A stretch of DNA of 64,000 bases from JBBQYD01 sp942493075 (lineage in GTDB: Bacteria; Verrucomicrobiota; Verrucomicrobiia; Limisphaerales; UBA8199). A program made the translations under genes and the position numbers. Shown here piece by piece: positions 8,393-17,126 of the stretch (the first letter of the stretch is position 1; each line of letters begins with the position of its first letter). The DNA lies in assembly GCA_942493075.1 (NCBI GenBank), contig OW818681.1:6200001-6264000 (forward strand), given 5' to 3'. The notes beneath the pieces are model-generated. The model was not told the DNA's origin. It ran no database searches and saw nothing but the letters and a program-made list of their open reading frames with translations.

Positions 8393-8467
8393 TGGTGCGC
8401 GCTGCAGGGCTTGAACCTGCGGCCCCTTCCGTGTGAAGGAAGTGCTCTACCACTGAGCTAAGCGCGC
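8393..8467 (-). tRNA. tRNA-Val (anticodon CAC)
   Basis: Read on the minus strand, the 7-bp acceptor stem GCGCGCT/AGCGCGC, the D-arm TAGCTCAGTGGTAGAGC, the anticodon stem CTTCC/GGAAG around loop TTCACAC, and the T-arm GCAGG-TTCAAGC-CCTGC form a complete cloverleaf. The 3' CCA is encoded. Loop position 34-36 is CAC, which reads GUG valine codons. A long antisense-type frame across it is a shadow. Confidence 0.97.
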
Positions 8468-8571
8468 ATCTCACCTGATGGTGGATAGCGAATAACTGAC
8501 ACCGAGAGACTAAATGCAGTCCGGCCCTGAGGCAAGGGAAAAGCAGGGGGCCTGCTGGCTGTGCAGCAGCT

Positions 8572-9690
8572 CTATCGTGTAGCCTGCGAGTGGCTTTTTC
8601 TGCCGCCCTCATTTGTCCACAGGTCAGCCGCTTTCTGACGTTTGGCAATGAACTCCGCGACGGTTCTGTATAGTGCCCTTACTTCCTCGTCATCGGACTT
8701 GTAGAACTCCAACAATGCCCCGCCTCCTTCATACCAGGCGAGCGCCCCGTCGTCGGCTCCGCTTTCGGTAAACGCCTTCAGATACGAGTGAAGCCTGGGA
8801 CGAAACACGTCAGCCGATTTGATGGCGCGCGAGTCAAACTCCATCTCCATGCCCATCCCATTTGTCCGGCCAAATTCGCACGCATCGGTCAGTCGCGAAT
8901 CTGGTACCTCCGCGTGGAAGAAATGGTTTGGCTGCTGGTAGGCGGCATCAAATCCCAGCTCACGCCATTTCGCTGCTGCGGAGGCTCTCCAATAAGGGAT
9001 GAAATAAAACTTCTTCCCTCGGGCGTGAATGGCTGCGGCTATTTGTGGCAAGACTTTCACCGCGTCCCCGCCATGCTCAGCCACCCAGTAGAATCCTGCG
9101 AGCTCCAGGTCCTTAGGAGCATGCTGCTTCCAAAGTTCCAGGGCGCGGTCCACGTGCCAGCCGCATGCGGTTGCCCGATCTGTGTTGTTGCTGAAGTTCA
9201 GCCAGCGCCCATCCATCTTGCCCCAGTTGGTCTGACCGAAAATCGGTTCGGGAAGTGTGAGCACTACCTGGCGGGGGCGCTTCGGCGAGCCGATCCGCCG
9301 GGCTGTCGATGCGACGCATTGTTCCAGCGCATTGATGGCTTTGCCCTTCTCAAAATTGCGTTCCAGGAGCCATTCCCACTCCGTTTGGCGCGCAGGTTTT
9401 CCTCCGTAACCACGGGCGTATTCGTGCGCACGAAAGTCGCGAAACTCGATGAACAGGAATCCGTCATAAAGCCACTCCTCCTTGCCGACGGTGTTGGTCC
9501 AGCTCACGTAAGGTGCGAGTTGATCAGGCGTCCAAGGCAGGCGACGAACACCACCCTGATAGATCAATGCCAGGTCCACGATGCCGGCGCCGTTGGTTCC
9601 GAACCAGGGTTTAAAACCCGCTGCTGCGGCCGAAAAAGTAAGACAAAGGAACAGGAACAACCGCAAGCTATGTATCAATAATCGCGTCAT
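8572..9690 (-). CDS. Secreted DUF4855-type protein (putative polysaccharide-related)
   Basis: The 372-residue product has an N-terminal signal sequence (LLIHSLRLFLFLCLTFSAAAA). The segment DLALIYQGG, then RLPWTPDQLAPYVSW, and the Asp/Trp-rich body with FYWVAEHG and FYFIPYWRA look like the DUF4855 family. That family is common in secreted proteins of Bacteroidota, Planctomycetota and Verrucomicrobiota and is thought to be glycosidase-like; no catalytic residue is established. The gene stands alone, upstream of tRNA-Val on the same strand, and is separated from the helicase gene by a repeat-bearing gap. Confidence 0.7.
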   Translation of the reverse strand: MTRLLIHSLRLFLFLCLTFSAAAAGFKPWFGTNGAGIVDLALIYQGGVRRLPWTPDQLAPYVSWTNTVGKEEWLYDGFLFIEFRDFRAHEYARGYGGKPARQTEWEWLLERNFEKGKAINALEQCVASTARRIGSPKRPRQVVLTLPEPIFGQTNWGKMDGRWLNFSNNTDRATACGWHVDRALELWKQHAPKDLELAGFYWVAEHGGDAVKVLPQIAAAIHARGKKFYFIPYWRASAAAKWRELGFDAAYQQPNHFFHAEVPDSRLTDACEFGRTNGMGMEMEFDSRAIKSADVFRPRLHSYLKAFTESGADDGALAWYEGGGALLEFYKSDDEEVRALYRTVAEFIAKRQKAADLWTNEGGRKSHSQATR

Positions 9691-9825
9691 ATTGGGTCAA
9701 AACAGCCCCGTCATCGGGCGTTCCAAAGCGTCAAATGATTTCACCAACCTGTTTTCGACGTCACCCCTTCTCGGAAAATTCATCCCTTTCTTCAATTGAC
9801 CGCGATCACAAGTTCGGATGATCCA

Positions 9826-9914
9826 GAACTCAGCGCGGTCCGCAGCAATCGCTCGCCACCTGTGCTTAGGCATCTGATCGTCGAACCACGCTACGCGTTT
9901 TGGAAGAGTGCGGC
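9826..9914. repeat. Dispersed repeat, copy B (inverted relative to 5962-6047)
   Basis: From GAACTCAGCGCGG to GAGTGCGGC, this segment is the reverse complement of copy A with about 90% identity by eye, including a 3-nt length difference. It lies upstream of the helicase gene. The 294-bp gap (9691-9984) holds nothing else recognisable. Confidence 0.85.
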
Positions 9915-9984
9915 ATGAGCACGCCGAACACGCCGTCATTCTGCTTTTTTTTGATCCATGCGCTGGTATGCTGGCCGGGTTGCG

Positions 9985-12132
9985 ATGATCAGCGCATTCG
10001 ACTCCCATCTAAGTGATTCCAGCCAGGACCTGACGACTCAGGTTCGGCACATCTTTTCGCCTGAGGGAGTGCTTTCACGCTCATCGAACTTCGAGTATCG
10101 ACCGCAGCAGCAAGAAATGGCCGTGGCGGTCATCCAGGCGCTGGAGAATGTGGAACACCTGGCGGTTGAGGCTGGCACCGGCGTCGGCAAGAGCCTGGCT
10201 TACCTGATCCCAGCCATTCTCTATGCGGTAAAGAACAAGAAGAAGGCCGTCATTTCCACGCACACGATAAACCTGCAGGAGCAGCTCATCCTAAAGGATC
10301 TGCCGATGCTCAAGAACGTGTTGCCGGTGGAGTTCGCCTTCACGATGCTCAAAGGTCGTGGCAATTACCTCTGCACCCGGCGCCTGCACAAGGCGATGCA
10401 GCAATCTGGCAATCTGTTTACCGACAATGAGGGCCAGGAACTCCAGCGCATCTACGAGTGGTCAAAGAGCACGCGGGACGGCAGCCTCTCGGATTTCGAC
10501 GTGGAACCCGATCCCAAAGTCTGGGCCCAGGTCTGTTCGGAGCGTGGCCTGTGCTCCCCCAAGACCTGTGGTTCAGCATCGGATTGGTGCAAAGATCATC
10601 CACCCTGTTTTTTTCAGCGGGCACGCAGCCGCATTCTATCCTCGGACGTTTTGGTTCTGAATCACACGCTGTTCTTCACGCTGCTGGGAGGCATTGATGA
10701 AGAAATGGAAGGCGGCATCCTGCTGCGGAACGATTTCCTGATCTTCGACGAAGCGCACACGATGGAGAGCGTGGCTTCGCGGCACATTGGACTCAGCGTT
10801 TCCAGCGGACAACTCCGTTATGCCCTCAACCGGCTTTGGAATCCTCGCACGGAGAAAGGTCTGCTGGCTACCCTGCGCCGCGGCGGCGAGGTGCGGTTCG
10901 TGGCGGATCTGCTGAAGGAGGCGGATACTTTCTTCGCCAACGTAGAATCGGCTTGTGAAGAGATCCAGTCGCAGAGCCCGGCACGTCCTGGGGCCGAAGG
11001 TGGCAGCACTCGCAAACGCGAATGGACCGAGTTGCGAATCCGCCGGCCCGCGCTGGTTAAGGATAACGTCACGCTGCCTATCCAACGTCTTCGTGAATCG
11101 GTGAGCGAGCTCATCAAAATGAGCGAGGACAAGGAGATGGGCCAGGAGTTGGTCGAATGCAACCGGCGCCTGGCTGAGTTGCGCGACGAAGTCGGCGAGT
11201 TCCTGAACCAAGCTTCCGAGGAATCCGTGTATTGGGTCGAACGCAGCCCCCGCGGTCAGCGTCATATCACGCTGAATGCCGCGCCAGTCGATGTGGCTGA
11301 TTACCTGCGCCGCCGCCTGTTCGGCGCTGAGACCTCGGTCATCATGACCAGCGCCACACTTTCAGTCTCGAACAAGCCATCTGTAGCCGAGGCTCCCGCC
11401 CAGGAAGCGAACCGGCCGGGACTCCGCGTGCGAACGCGCTCTGCGCCGCGTCCGTTCCCCGGGCTCGATTACTTTGTCAAACGTGTTGGGGCGGAATCTG
11501 CGCAGCGTCTGCAGGTGGACACGCCATTTGATTACGCCCGCCAGATGAAACTTTTCGTCGTGGGCAAAATGCCTGACCCGCGGGAGGAAGGTTATCGCGA
11601 GGCGTTGATGCGCTGGATGGAGCATTTTATAAAGCTGACCCACGGAAAGGCGTTCGTGCTTTTCACCAACTCCCGCTTAATGCAGGAGACCGCTGAGTTG
11701 ATGCAGCCGTTCTTTGATAAGCTGGGCGTCGCCTGCCTGGTTCAGGGCACGGGCACGCCGCGTTCGCTCATGCTTGAGAAGTTCAAGGAGGACGTGGACT
11801 CGGTGTTATTTGGAACGGACAGCTTTTGGCAAGGCGTCGATGTTCCAGGAGAAGCCTTGTCGAATGTCATTATCACACGCCTGCCGTTCGCGGTGCCAGA
11901 TCATCCCCTGACTGAGGCCCGCATTGAGGCGATCGAAGCGCATGGTGGCAATTCATTCATGGAGTTCTCATTGCCGGAGGCCATTTTGAAGTTTCGTCAG
12001 GGCGTGGGACGGCTCATCCGCACCAAGACGGATTCGGGAATCATCGTCACACTGGATAACCGCATTCTGACTAAGAAATACGGTCAGTCATTTCTCGACG
12101 CGCTGCCCAAATGTCCGGTCGAGGTGGTCTGA
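9985..12132 (+). CDS. DinG/Rad3-like ATP-dependent helicase
   Basis: The 715-residue protein is an XPD/DinG-type superfamily 2 helicase. Walker A is AGTGVGKS (63-70), the Walker B/DEAH box is FDEAH (254-258), and the C-terminal motif VI reads QGVGRLIRTK. Cysteines at 130, 184, 190, 195, 202 and 208 lie where DinG and XPD place the four ligands of an iron-sulfur cluster. DinG unwinds 5'-3' at damaged or structured DNA. I chose the ATG at 9985; an in-frame ATG 27 bp upstream (9958) is also possible, and neither has a clear Shine-Dalgarno. A stem-loop follows in the convergent gap. Confidence 0.9.
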   Translation: MISAFDSHLSDSSQDLTTQVRHIFSPEGVLSRSSNFEYRPQQQEMAVAVIQALENVEHLAVEAGTGVGKSLAYLIPAILYAVKNKKKAVISTHTINLQEQLILKDLPMLKNVLPVEFAFTMLKGRGNYLCTRRLHKAMQQSGNLFTDNEGQELQRIYEWSKSTRDGSLSDFDVEPDPKVWAQVCSERGLCSPKTCGSASDWCKDHPPCFFQRARSRILSSDVLVLNHTLFFTLLGGIDEEMEGGILLRNDFLIFDEAHTMESVASRHIGLSVSSGQLRYALNRLWNPRTEKGLLATLRRGGEVRFVADLLKEADTFFANVESACEEIQSQSPARPGAEGGSTRKREWTELRIRRPALVKDNVTLPIQRLRESVSELIKMSEDKEMGQELVECNRRLAELRDEVGEFLNQASEESVYWVERSPRGQRHITLNAAPVDVADYLRRRLFGAETSVIMTSATLSVSNKPSVAEAPAQEANRPGLRVRTRSAPRPFPGLDYFVKRVGAESAQRLQVDTPFDYARQMKLFVVGKMPDPREEGYREALMRWMEHFIKLTHGKAFVLFTNSRLMQETAELMQPFFDKLGVACLVQGTGTPRSLMLEKFKEDVDSVLFGTDSFWQGVDVPGEALSNVIITRLPFAVPDHPLTEARIEAIEAHGGNSFMEFSLPEAILKFRQGVGRLIRTKTDSGIIVTLDNRILTKKYGQSFLDALPKCPVEVV

Positions 12133-12152
12133 GGAGGGTCTCTGAAAAAGTT

Positions 12153-12194
12153 ACCGGCGGACCCGCGAGCTGAATGCCCGCCTGATCCGCCGGT
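12153..12194. terminator. Possible bidirectional terminator between convergent genes
   Basis: ACCGGCGGA and TCCGCCGGT form a perfect 9-bp stem with a 24-nt loop, midway between the stop codons of the helicase gene and the VPDSG-CTERM gene. No strong T-tract is present, so terminator function is tentative. Confidence 0.4.
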
Positions 12195-12212
12195 GAAAGA
12201 AGAGGTCAGGAC

Positions 12213-12923
12213 TTATTTACGAAACCGAGCCATGCCGCCCAGGCCGGTCAAAGCGAGGCCGAGCAACACCAGAGAACTGCCGCCATCCGGAACATTCGCC
12301 GTCGGCATCTCGCCAGTCTCGTTCACGTTCACGTTGATGGCTGAGCGACCGAGCTCCGTCCCGTTCTTCAGAAGAACCAACGCAAAGCTGTACTCGCCAG
12401 TTGCATTGGGGTCGAAGGAGCCGACGGGAAATCCCCAAGTGATGCCGAGGAATGATCCGCCATATCCGAGATTGTCCGAGCTTTGAGATTCGGAAATTGT
12501 GCGGTATGTCGTTACATCGTTATCCACAGCCGCGTTCTTGTCATAATAAAGCCGCAAAGAGTAGCCGCTTCCCCAGCTCAGATTAGGATCAATACCAACA
12601 TAGTATCCCAGGTTCCACTTGGCATAGCCTGGTTCGCTATGAGCTACGTCGCCGCCAGACACCGCCCAGAATGTACCGGCACCATCATTCGCGGGTGCGG
12701 GATTGGAATAGCGCTGGTGCGCAGTCAACCCAAGGGTAAAACTACGGTTATTATCATTGATGGTGGTGATCGCCACGGCATTGTTCGGAATACCTGTTCC
12801 GCCAAAAGTAGCACCGCTCAGGGTTCCAAAGGTCGTGTAAGTCGGATCGATGGAAACCGCCATTGCAGACACGCACGCACAGCCGAGGATGGCCGCACAG
12901 CCAAAAACATTAAAAACTCTCAT
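12213..12923 (-). CDS. Secreted protein with VPDSG-CTERM sorting signal
   Basis: The 236-residue protein begins with a signal peptide (VFGCAAILGCACVSAMA). It ends in VPDGGSSLVLLG, a hydrophobic helix and a basic tail (RFRK). This matches the VPDSG-CTERM variant of PEP-CTERM sorting signals known in Verrucomicrobiota, which are processed by an exosortase and linked to exopolysaccharide. The body is Tyr/Asn/Gly-rich, beta-type and of unknown function. The start at 12923 is preferred because it places the signal peptide at the N-terminus; the longer frame adds 13 residues. No exosortase gene is in the window. Confidence 0.85.
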   Translation of the reverse strand: MRVFNVFGCAAILGCACVSAMAVSIDPTYTTFGTLSGATFGGTGIPNNAVAITTINDNNRSFTLGLTAHQRYSNPAPANDGAGTFWAVSGGDVAHSEPGYAKWNLGYYVGIDPNLSWGSGYSLRLYYDKNAAVDNDVTTYRTISESQSSDNLGYGGSFLGITWGFPVGSFDPNATGEYSFALVLLKNGTELGRSAINVNVNETGEMPTANVPDGGSSLVLLGLALTGLGGMARFRK

Positions 12924-13240
12924 AGGTAACAATTGAGCAAGAGCCATGCCCCGCTGAAGCAAAACAATGATTTACATTCAATGTCTAAATAGCTGTAGGT
13001 CAACAACTTGTGGTGTAAGACGGTCTTACGTGCGTGATTAGATAGCCTGAACATGCCAAGATGACCGACAAGCAAGGGTTTAAGAAGGAAATCACAACAC
13101 CCATGACCGGGTGTAAATCTCAGCAGGCCAGTTGTTTATGTGTCCCCGGTTACCCGCAAGTTTTTCATTGTAAGAAATCCCGACTCTTTTCAGCGCAAAA
13201 CCTTTCGATTCACGAGCTTGGAACGGACAAACCGGGCACC
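12924..13240. other. Gap between larC and the VPDSG-CTERM gene
   Basis: This 317-bp stretch must contain the promoter of the minus-strand VPDSG-CTERM gene and the 3' end of the larBC transcript. I see no convincing gene, strong hairpin or clear consensus promoter. A plus-strand frame that starts at 13061 runs antisense through larC and is rejected. Confidence 0.4.
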
Positions 13241-14611
13241 TCACACCGCTCCGCGGACCTGTTGCAGCGCTGCCAGGTAAACATCTTTAAAAGGGGCTTG
13301 GGCCTTTTCGGCCGCCTCTCTAACGCTCTCATACTCGGGCGCAGCCTGCACGCAACGTCCGTCCAGCGTGCCGTACTTCACCGTCACGGACCCAAAGGAA
13401 GTCTCCACCTGGCCGAAATGGCGGGTCAGTTTCCGCCGCTCCCAATTCTGACGACGCACCCCAAAGGCGCTGGTCTCCGTCAGCAGCAAAACCGTCAATC
13501 GATCTGCATCGGGCTCGGAACACAGAACCGAAAGCAGAGTGCCGGGACGGTTCTTCTTCATTTGGATTGGTGTGTGAAACACATCCAGGGCCCCAGCTTT
13601 AAGGGCGCGTTCCATGAAATTGCCCAGGACCTCTCCACTCACATCATCGAGGTTCGTTTCGAGCAATGCCACACGATCCGTTTCCCAATCATGGGATGGG
13701 CGGTTCTCTGCGGCGTCGCTGTAGATCACCCGCAGCACATTAGGACGCGTCTTATTATCACGAGTGCCGAGCCCAAACCCGATATGGCGTGCGGCCAAAT
13801 CTTCCATCGGGCCAAACGACTCAACGAATTCGGCTAACAGCGCAGCCCCGGTGGGTGTGATGAGTTCATGCGGTTCGGTGCATTGGGTCAGCTTGATGCC
13901 GCGTTCGCCCAGGATCGCCAGCGTAGCCGGTGCCGGAATGGGGAAATAGCCGTGCGCGCACTTGATGAACCCGGTGCCTTCGACAACCGGACTGGCCATC
14001 ACGCGGGGCTTGCCGAGCATTTCCAGGGCGATGCACGCACCCACAATATCGACGATTGAATCAATCGCACCCACCTCGTGGAAATGCACTTCATCGGCTG
14101 TGACGCCATGGATGCGCCCTTCTGCAATGGCCACTCGGGCAAACACTGCTGCGGCCTTCTCTTTCACCCAAGGCGTAAGCTCCGATTGCTGGATCATCTG
14201 CCGGATCTCGGCGTAGCTGCGACCGTGCTCATGTTCCTCATGGCTGTGAGCCGTTTCCTCCACATCCGTGTGTGGATGCGCGTGAGCGTGCGAATGGGCG
14301 TGCCCATGGCCGTGCGAGTGTGAATGCTCGCCTTCGTGAGAGTGCTCGTGGTCATGGTCATGCGCGTGATCCTTATGATCCTCCTGCTCATGGCTGTGGC
14401 CATGATCGTGATCATGCGCCAGATGAACATCGAACTTGATCCCGGAGATGCTCGATTTCTGCGCGCGTTTGGAATGCAGGTGATAACCGCCCAGGTGCAA
14501 CTTCTCCAACTCGTGCTCGAGCCGATGCAAATCCACACCCAAATCGAGCAGCGCCCCGATAAACATGTCGCCGCTGATACCGCTGATGAGATCCAGATAA
14601 AGCGTCTTCAT
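13241..14611 (-). CDS. larC: LarC, nickel insertion protein for the nickel-pincer cofactor
   Basis: The 456-residue product starts MKTLYLDLISGISGDMF, the hallmark of the LarC family, and has the later ESVIDIVGA-like, TPTGAALLAE and ETNLDDVSGE blocks. LarC inserts nickel into the pyridinium-thioacid pincer cofactor used by LarA-type racemases. It uses CTP. Residues 63-129 are an extreme His-rich insertion with 27 histidines, probably a metal-binding tail. The gene is a single frame, unlike the Lactobacillus plantarum gene, which needs a programmed frameshift. It lies 13 bp downstream of larB, so they form an operon. larE and larA are not in the window. Confidence 0.95.
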   Translation of the reverse strand: MKTLYLDLISGISGDMFIGALLDLGVDLHRLEHELEKLHLGGYHLHSKRAQKSSISGIKFDVHLAHDHDHGHSHEQEDHKDHAHDHDHEHSHEGEHSHSHGHGHAHSHAHAHPHTDVEETAHSHEEHEHGRSYAEIRQMIQQSELTPWVKEKAAAVFARVAIAEGRIHGVTADEVHFHEVGAIDSIVDIVGACIALEMLGKPRVMASPVVEGTGFIKCAHGYFPIPAPATLAILGERGIKLTQCTEPHELITPTGAALLAEFVESFGPMEDLAARHIGFGLGTRDNKTRPNVLRVIYSDAAENRPSHDWETDRVALLETNLDDVSGEVLGNFMERALKAGALDVFHTPIQMKKNRPGTLLSVLCSEPDADRLTVLLLTETSAFGVRRQNWERRKLTRHFGQVETSFGSVTVKYGTLDGRCVQAAPEYESVREAAEKAQAPFKDVYLAALQQVRGAV

Positions 14612-14624
14612 TACGTTCGGGTAA

Positions 14625-15383
14625 TTAAGAGTTGGCGACTAAAGCATTAATCTGGCTGGCGGCATAGCCAGCCCCGAAGCCGTTATCGATGTTCACCACT
14701 GTCACGCCACTGCCGCAGCTATTCAGCATGCCGAGGAGCGCGGCCAATCCGCCAAAATGTGCGCCATAACCCACGCTCGTGGGGACGGCAATCACCGGTT
14801 TGGAAACCAAACCCGCGACAACGCTCGGAAGCGCCCCTTCCATCCCGGCGACGACAATGATCACATTAGCTTTTTGGATCACGGGCAGCTTGCCGAATAG
14901 CCGATGCACGCCAGCCACACCGACATCGGCCACGCGCTCCACCTGGTTGCCCATGATATCTGCTGTCACCGCGGCTTCCTCGGCCACCGGCAAATCACTG
15001 GTTCCTGCGCAGACCACGGCGATCGTTCCTGGACGCTTGGGCGCGGGGCTCTTCTGGATCGTTATGCAGCGAGCGGCCTCATGATAAATGGCGTGCTTGA
15101 ATTTCTTGCGCACCGCGCGGGCATGATCCGGAGCGGCGCGTGTGACCAGCACGCGAGCTTCGCGTTCAAGGATCTTTGCGGCGATCTTCACCACGTGCTC
15201 AGGTGTTTTGCCCGCCCCGAAGATGACTTCAGGAAAGCCTTGGCGCAGTGCGCGATGAGTATCCACCTGGGCGAAACCCAGATCGGCGACAGGCGCCGCT
15301 TGAAAGGCCTGCAACACTGTTTCACGGGTGGCTTTGCCCGCGCGAAACTCTTCCAATAATTTGACTGCGTCCGTCGTGGTCAC
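14625..15383 (-). CDS. larB: LarB, pyridinium-3,5-bisthiocarboxylic acid mononucleotide pathway carboxylase
   Basis: The 252-residue protein has the LarB pattern. It has an N-terminal helical domain and then a PurE-like core with VAVPTSVGYGAHFGG (Cys/Ser-rich loop) and LNSCGSGVTVVNIDNGFGAG. LarB carboxylates and hydrolyses nicotinic acid adenine dinucleotide at the first step of nickel-pincer cofactor synthesis. The start is GTG at 15383; no in-frame ATG upstream was seen. larC follows after 13 bp in the same direction. Together they indicate that a LarA-like enzyme is encoded elsewhere. Confidence 0.94.
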   Translation of the reverse strand: MTTTDAVKLLEEFRAGKATRETVLQAFQAAPVADLGFAQVDTHRALRQGFPEVIFGAGKTPEHVVKIAAKILEREARVLVTRAAPDHARAVRKKFKHAIYHEAARCITIQKSPAPKRPGTIAVVCAGTSDLPVAEEAAVTADIMGNQVERVADVGVAGVHRLFGKLPVIQKANVIIVVAGMEGALPSVVAGLVSKPVIAVPTSVGYGAHFGGLAALLGMLNSCGSGVTVVNIDNGFGAGYAASQINALVANS

Positions 15384-15438
15384 GGGGCGACAATGCCACA
15401 GAAACCCTGAAATTAAAACACGAAAGCGGCGGCGCGCC

Positions 15439-16344
15439 TCACCGTTTTCCTGTTAACGCGCGCCTTGCGGTCACCAGCTCTTTGCGCTTCGCGGCACTGG
15501 TCTTCGGATAATCCACTTTGAGGCTGGCCAGAGTCTCGATGATGGCTGATGCCACCACGACCCGGGTAAACCATTTGTGATCGGCCGGCACGACATACCA
15601 CGGCGCGGCTTCGCTTGCCGTATTCCGCACCATATCTTCATACGCCTTCATGTAACGGTTCCAAATGGCGCTTTCCGCCAAGTCGCCCGCGGAGAACTTC
15701 CAGTGTTTCTCTGGATTATTCACCCGTTTCAAAAAACGTTCCTTCTGTTCCTGTTTCGAAACGTTCAGGAAGAATTTGCGGACCACGGTGCCGTTGCGGT
15801 TGAGGTACTGCTCAAAGTTGGTGATATCCTGGAAGCGCTCCTTCCAGATGCTCTTCGTCAATGCCTCGCGGGGAAGCTTCTGTTTCTCAAGGTGCTCTGG
15901 ATGTACTTTAACCACGAGCACCTCCTCGTAGTAGGAACGATTGAAGATGCCGATGTTTCCCCGTCTCGGCAGGTGCTGTGTGCAGCGCCACATGAAATCG
16001 TGGTCCAATTCGTCCTCTGAAGGAGCTTTAAACGAATACACCTGGCAGCCCTGGGGATTAACACCGGACATCACATGTTTGATCGCACTGTCCTTTCCGG
16101 CTGCATCCATGGCTTGGAAGATCAGGAGCAATGACCATCGGTCGTGTGCATACAGTTTCTCCTGCATGACCGAAAGCGCGCGCACAGATTCAGCCAAAAC
16201 TTCCTGGGCCGCCGGCTTGTCGGCGTCTTTTAACCAAAGCGTCTCGCCGGGATCAAAGTCTTTCAGGCGAAACTTCTTGCCGTTGGTGATCTTAAAAGGC
16301 GCAGCGAGTTTTCGCGCTGCTTGAACCATGTCGTCGAGTTTCAT
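15439..16344 (-). CDS. Polyphosphate kinase 2 family protein
   Basis: The 301-residue protein has a Walker A-like FQAMDAAGKDS near residue 78, then GVNPQGCQVYSFKAPSEDELDHDFMWR, and NRSYYEEVLVVKVHPE. This set is typical of PPK2 enzymes, which transfer phosphate from polyphosphate to nucleoside mono- or diphosphates in the cytoplasm. The length fits a single-domain PPK2. Which class (NDP or NMP kinase) cannot be told by eye. The gene reads toward larB with a 55-bp gap and may share its transcript, but no functional link is evident. Confidence 0.92.
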   Translation of the reverse strand: MKLDDMVQAARKLAAPFKITNGKKFRLKDFDPGETLWLKDADKPAAQEVLAESVRALSVMQEKLYAHDRWSLLLIFQAMDAAGKDSAIKHVMSGVNPQGCQVYSFKAPSEDELDHDFMWRCTQHLPRRGNIGIFNRSYYEEVLVVKVHPEHLEKQKLPREALTKSIWKERFQDITNFEQYLNRNGTVVRKFFLNVSKQEQKERFLKRVNNPEKHWKFSAGDLAESAIWNRYMKAYEDMVRNTASEAAPWYVVPADHKWFTRVVVASAIIETLASLKVDYPKTSAAKRKELVTARRALTGKR

Positions 16345-16435
16345 GAGGTAAGTGAACTAACCACAGAACAGATGAATGGGCAAACCGGCGGTCCAGGCAC
16401 AGTTACCCCAACAACCAGGCCGGAGAAGTGAGGGG

Positions 16436-16810
16436 CTAAATCCCGAGTGCCGCCGGGTGCTTGATGCCAAAGTCAAAGGTGGCAAGCTTCATTCCGTTCC
16501 GGGCGGCCAACTCGGCAAGGTAGATGTCTGTCACTTGGGCGCTGGAATCGGCTTTGCTATCCAGACACGGGACGTCTGCCGCAACAAACCCAACGTTGGG
16601 CCTGCAAGTGAAATCTTTAAGCAGATTACGAGCGTCTGCCATTGAGAGACCAAGGCCTTTTGGATTGGTTCCAATTCTCACGAAGCCCATTTCTGAGATG
16701 GGGCAGGTAACGAGGTTCTTGTCTTCAGCCCAGGAGGTGGCTCTTTCATAAAACTCATGCTGGTCCCACAAGCACGCAATCAGGACGCTAGTATCAAGAA
16801 GGTATTTCAA
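16436..16810 (-). CDS. VapC-like PIN-domain toxin
   Basis: The 124-residue protein opens with KYLLDTSVLIA, where D6 is the first PIN active-site Asp. It continues with ISEMGFVR (acidic second position) and VTDIYLAELA and LATFDFGI, which supply the remaining Asp residues. PIN toxins are magnesium-dependent ribonucleases, usually acting on tRNA or rRNA. The start codon appears to be TTG at 16810, overlapping the antitoxin stop by 4 bp (TTGA), which is the classic coupled arrangement. The antitoxin lies immediately upstream, supporting a type II toxin-antitoxin module. Confidence 0.9.
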   Translation of the reverse strand: MKYLLDTSVLIACLWDQHEFYERATSWAEDKNLVTCPISEMGFVRIGTNPKGLGLSMADARNLLKDFTCRPNVGFVAADVPCLDSKADSSAQVTDIYLAELAARNGMKLATFDFGIKHPAALGI

Positions 16811-17058
16811 GGCAAAGATTCCTCCAGCCGTTTGATTTCAGCGTGAGTAATCTTGCGGCCTCCTACGGCAATGGCGTGTTTGCCCTTCCGGTAAACGATG
16901 CGGTATTTGGGCGGCTTCGGAATCTCCATCCTTATCAGCACAAGTTTGCCGGGACCCTCGGCCTGGACTGAAAACACGTCACCTTGCTGGATTCCAGCCG
17001 CCTTGCGGGCCTTCGCCGGGATCACCATTTTCCCGTGGGCATGCACGGTTGCGTTCAT
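16807..17058 (-). CDS. AbrB/SpoVT-type antitoxin (VapB-like)
   Basis: The 83-residue protein shows the swapped-hairpin AbrB pattern near the N-terminus: TVHAHGKMVIPAKARKAAGI followed by GDVFSVQ. This fold binds DNA and autoregulates toxin-antitoxin operons. The basic C-terminal part (RKGKHAIAVGGRKITHAEI) would wrap the PIN toxin. It overlaps the toxin start by 4 bp. Antitoxin first and toxin second is the usual order. Confidence 0.88.
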   Translation of the reverse strand: MNATVHAHGKMVIPAKARKAAGIQQGDVFSVQAEGPGKLVLIRMEIPKPPKYRIVYRKGKHAIAVGGRKITHAEIKRLEESLP

Positions 17059-17126
17059 GACAGAAGGCTAATGCACGAAAATCGGAAGGTCAATTCTGCC
17101 AACGAAATCACAGGAACCGGCGTCGT

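Noticed and set aside
8376..8648. Minus-strand 90-residue frame containing SSVVEHFLHTEGAAGSSPAART
   Set aside because: It runs across the tRNA-Val gene; this peptide is a well-known artefact of translating a tRNA.
8788..9681. 297-residue plus-strand frame
   Set aside because: It is antisense to the DUF4855-type gene, which has a signal peptide and conserved blocks.
10636..11265. 209-residue minus-strand frame
   Set aside because: It is a shadow of the helicase gene.
13061..13837. 258-residue plus-strand frame
   Set aside because: Most of it is antisense to larC, and the peptide shows no family motif.
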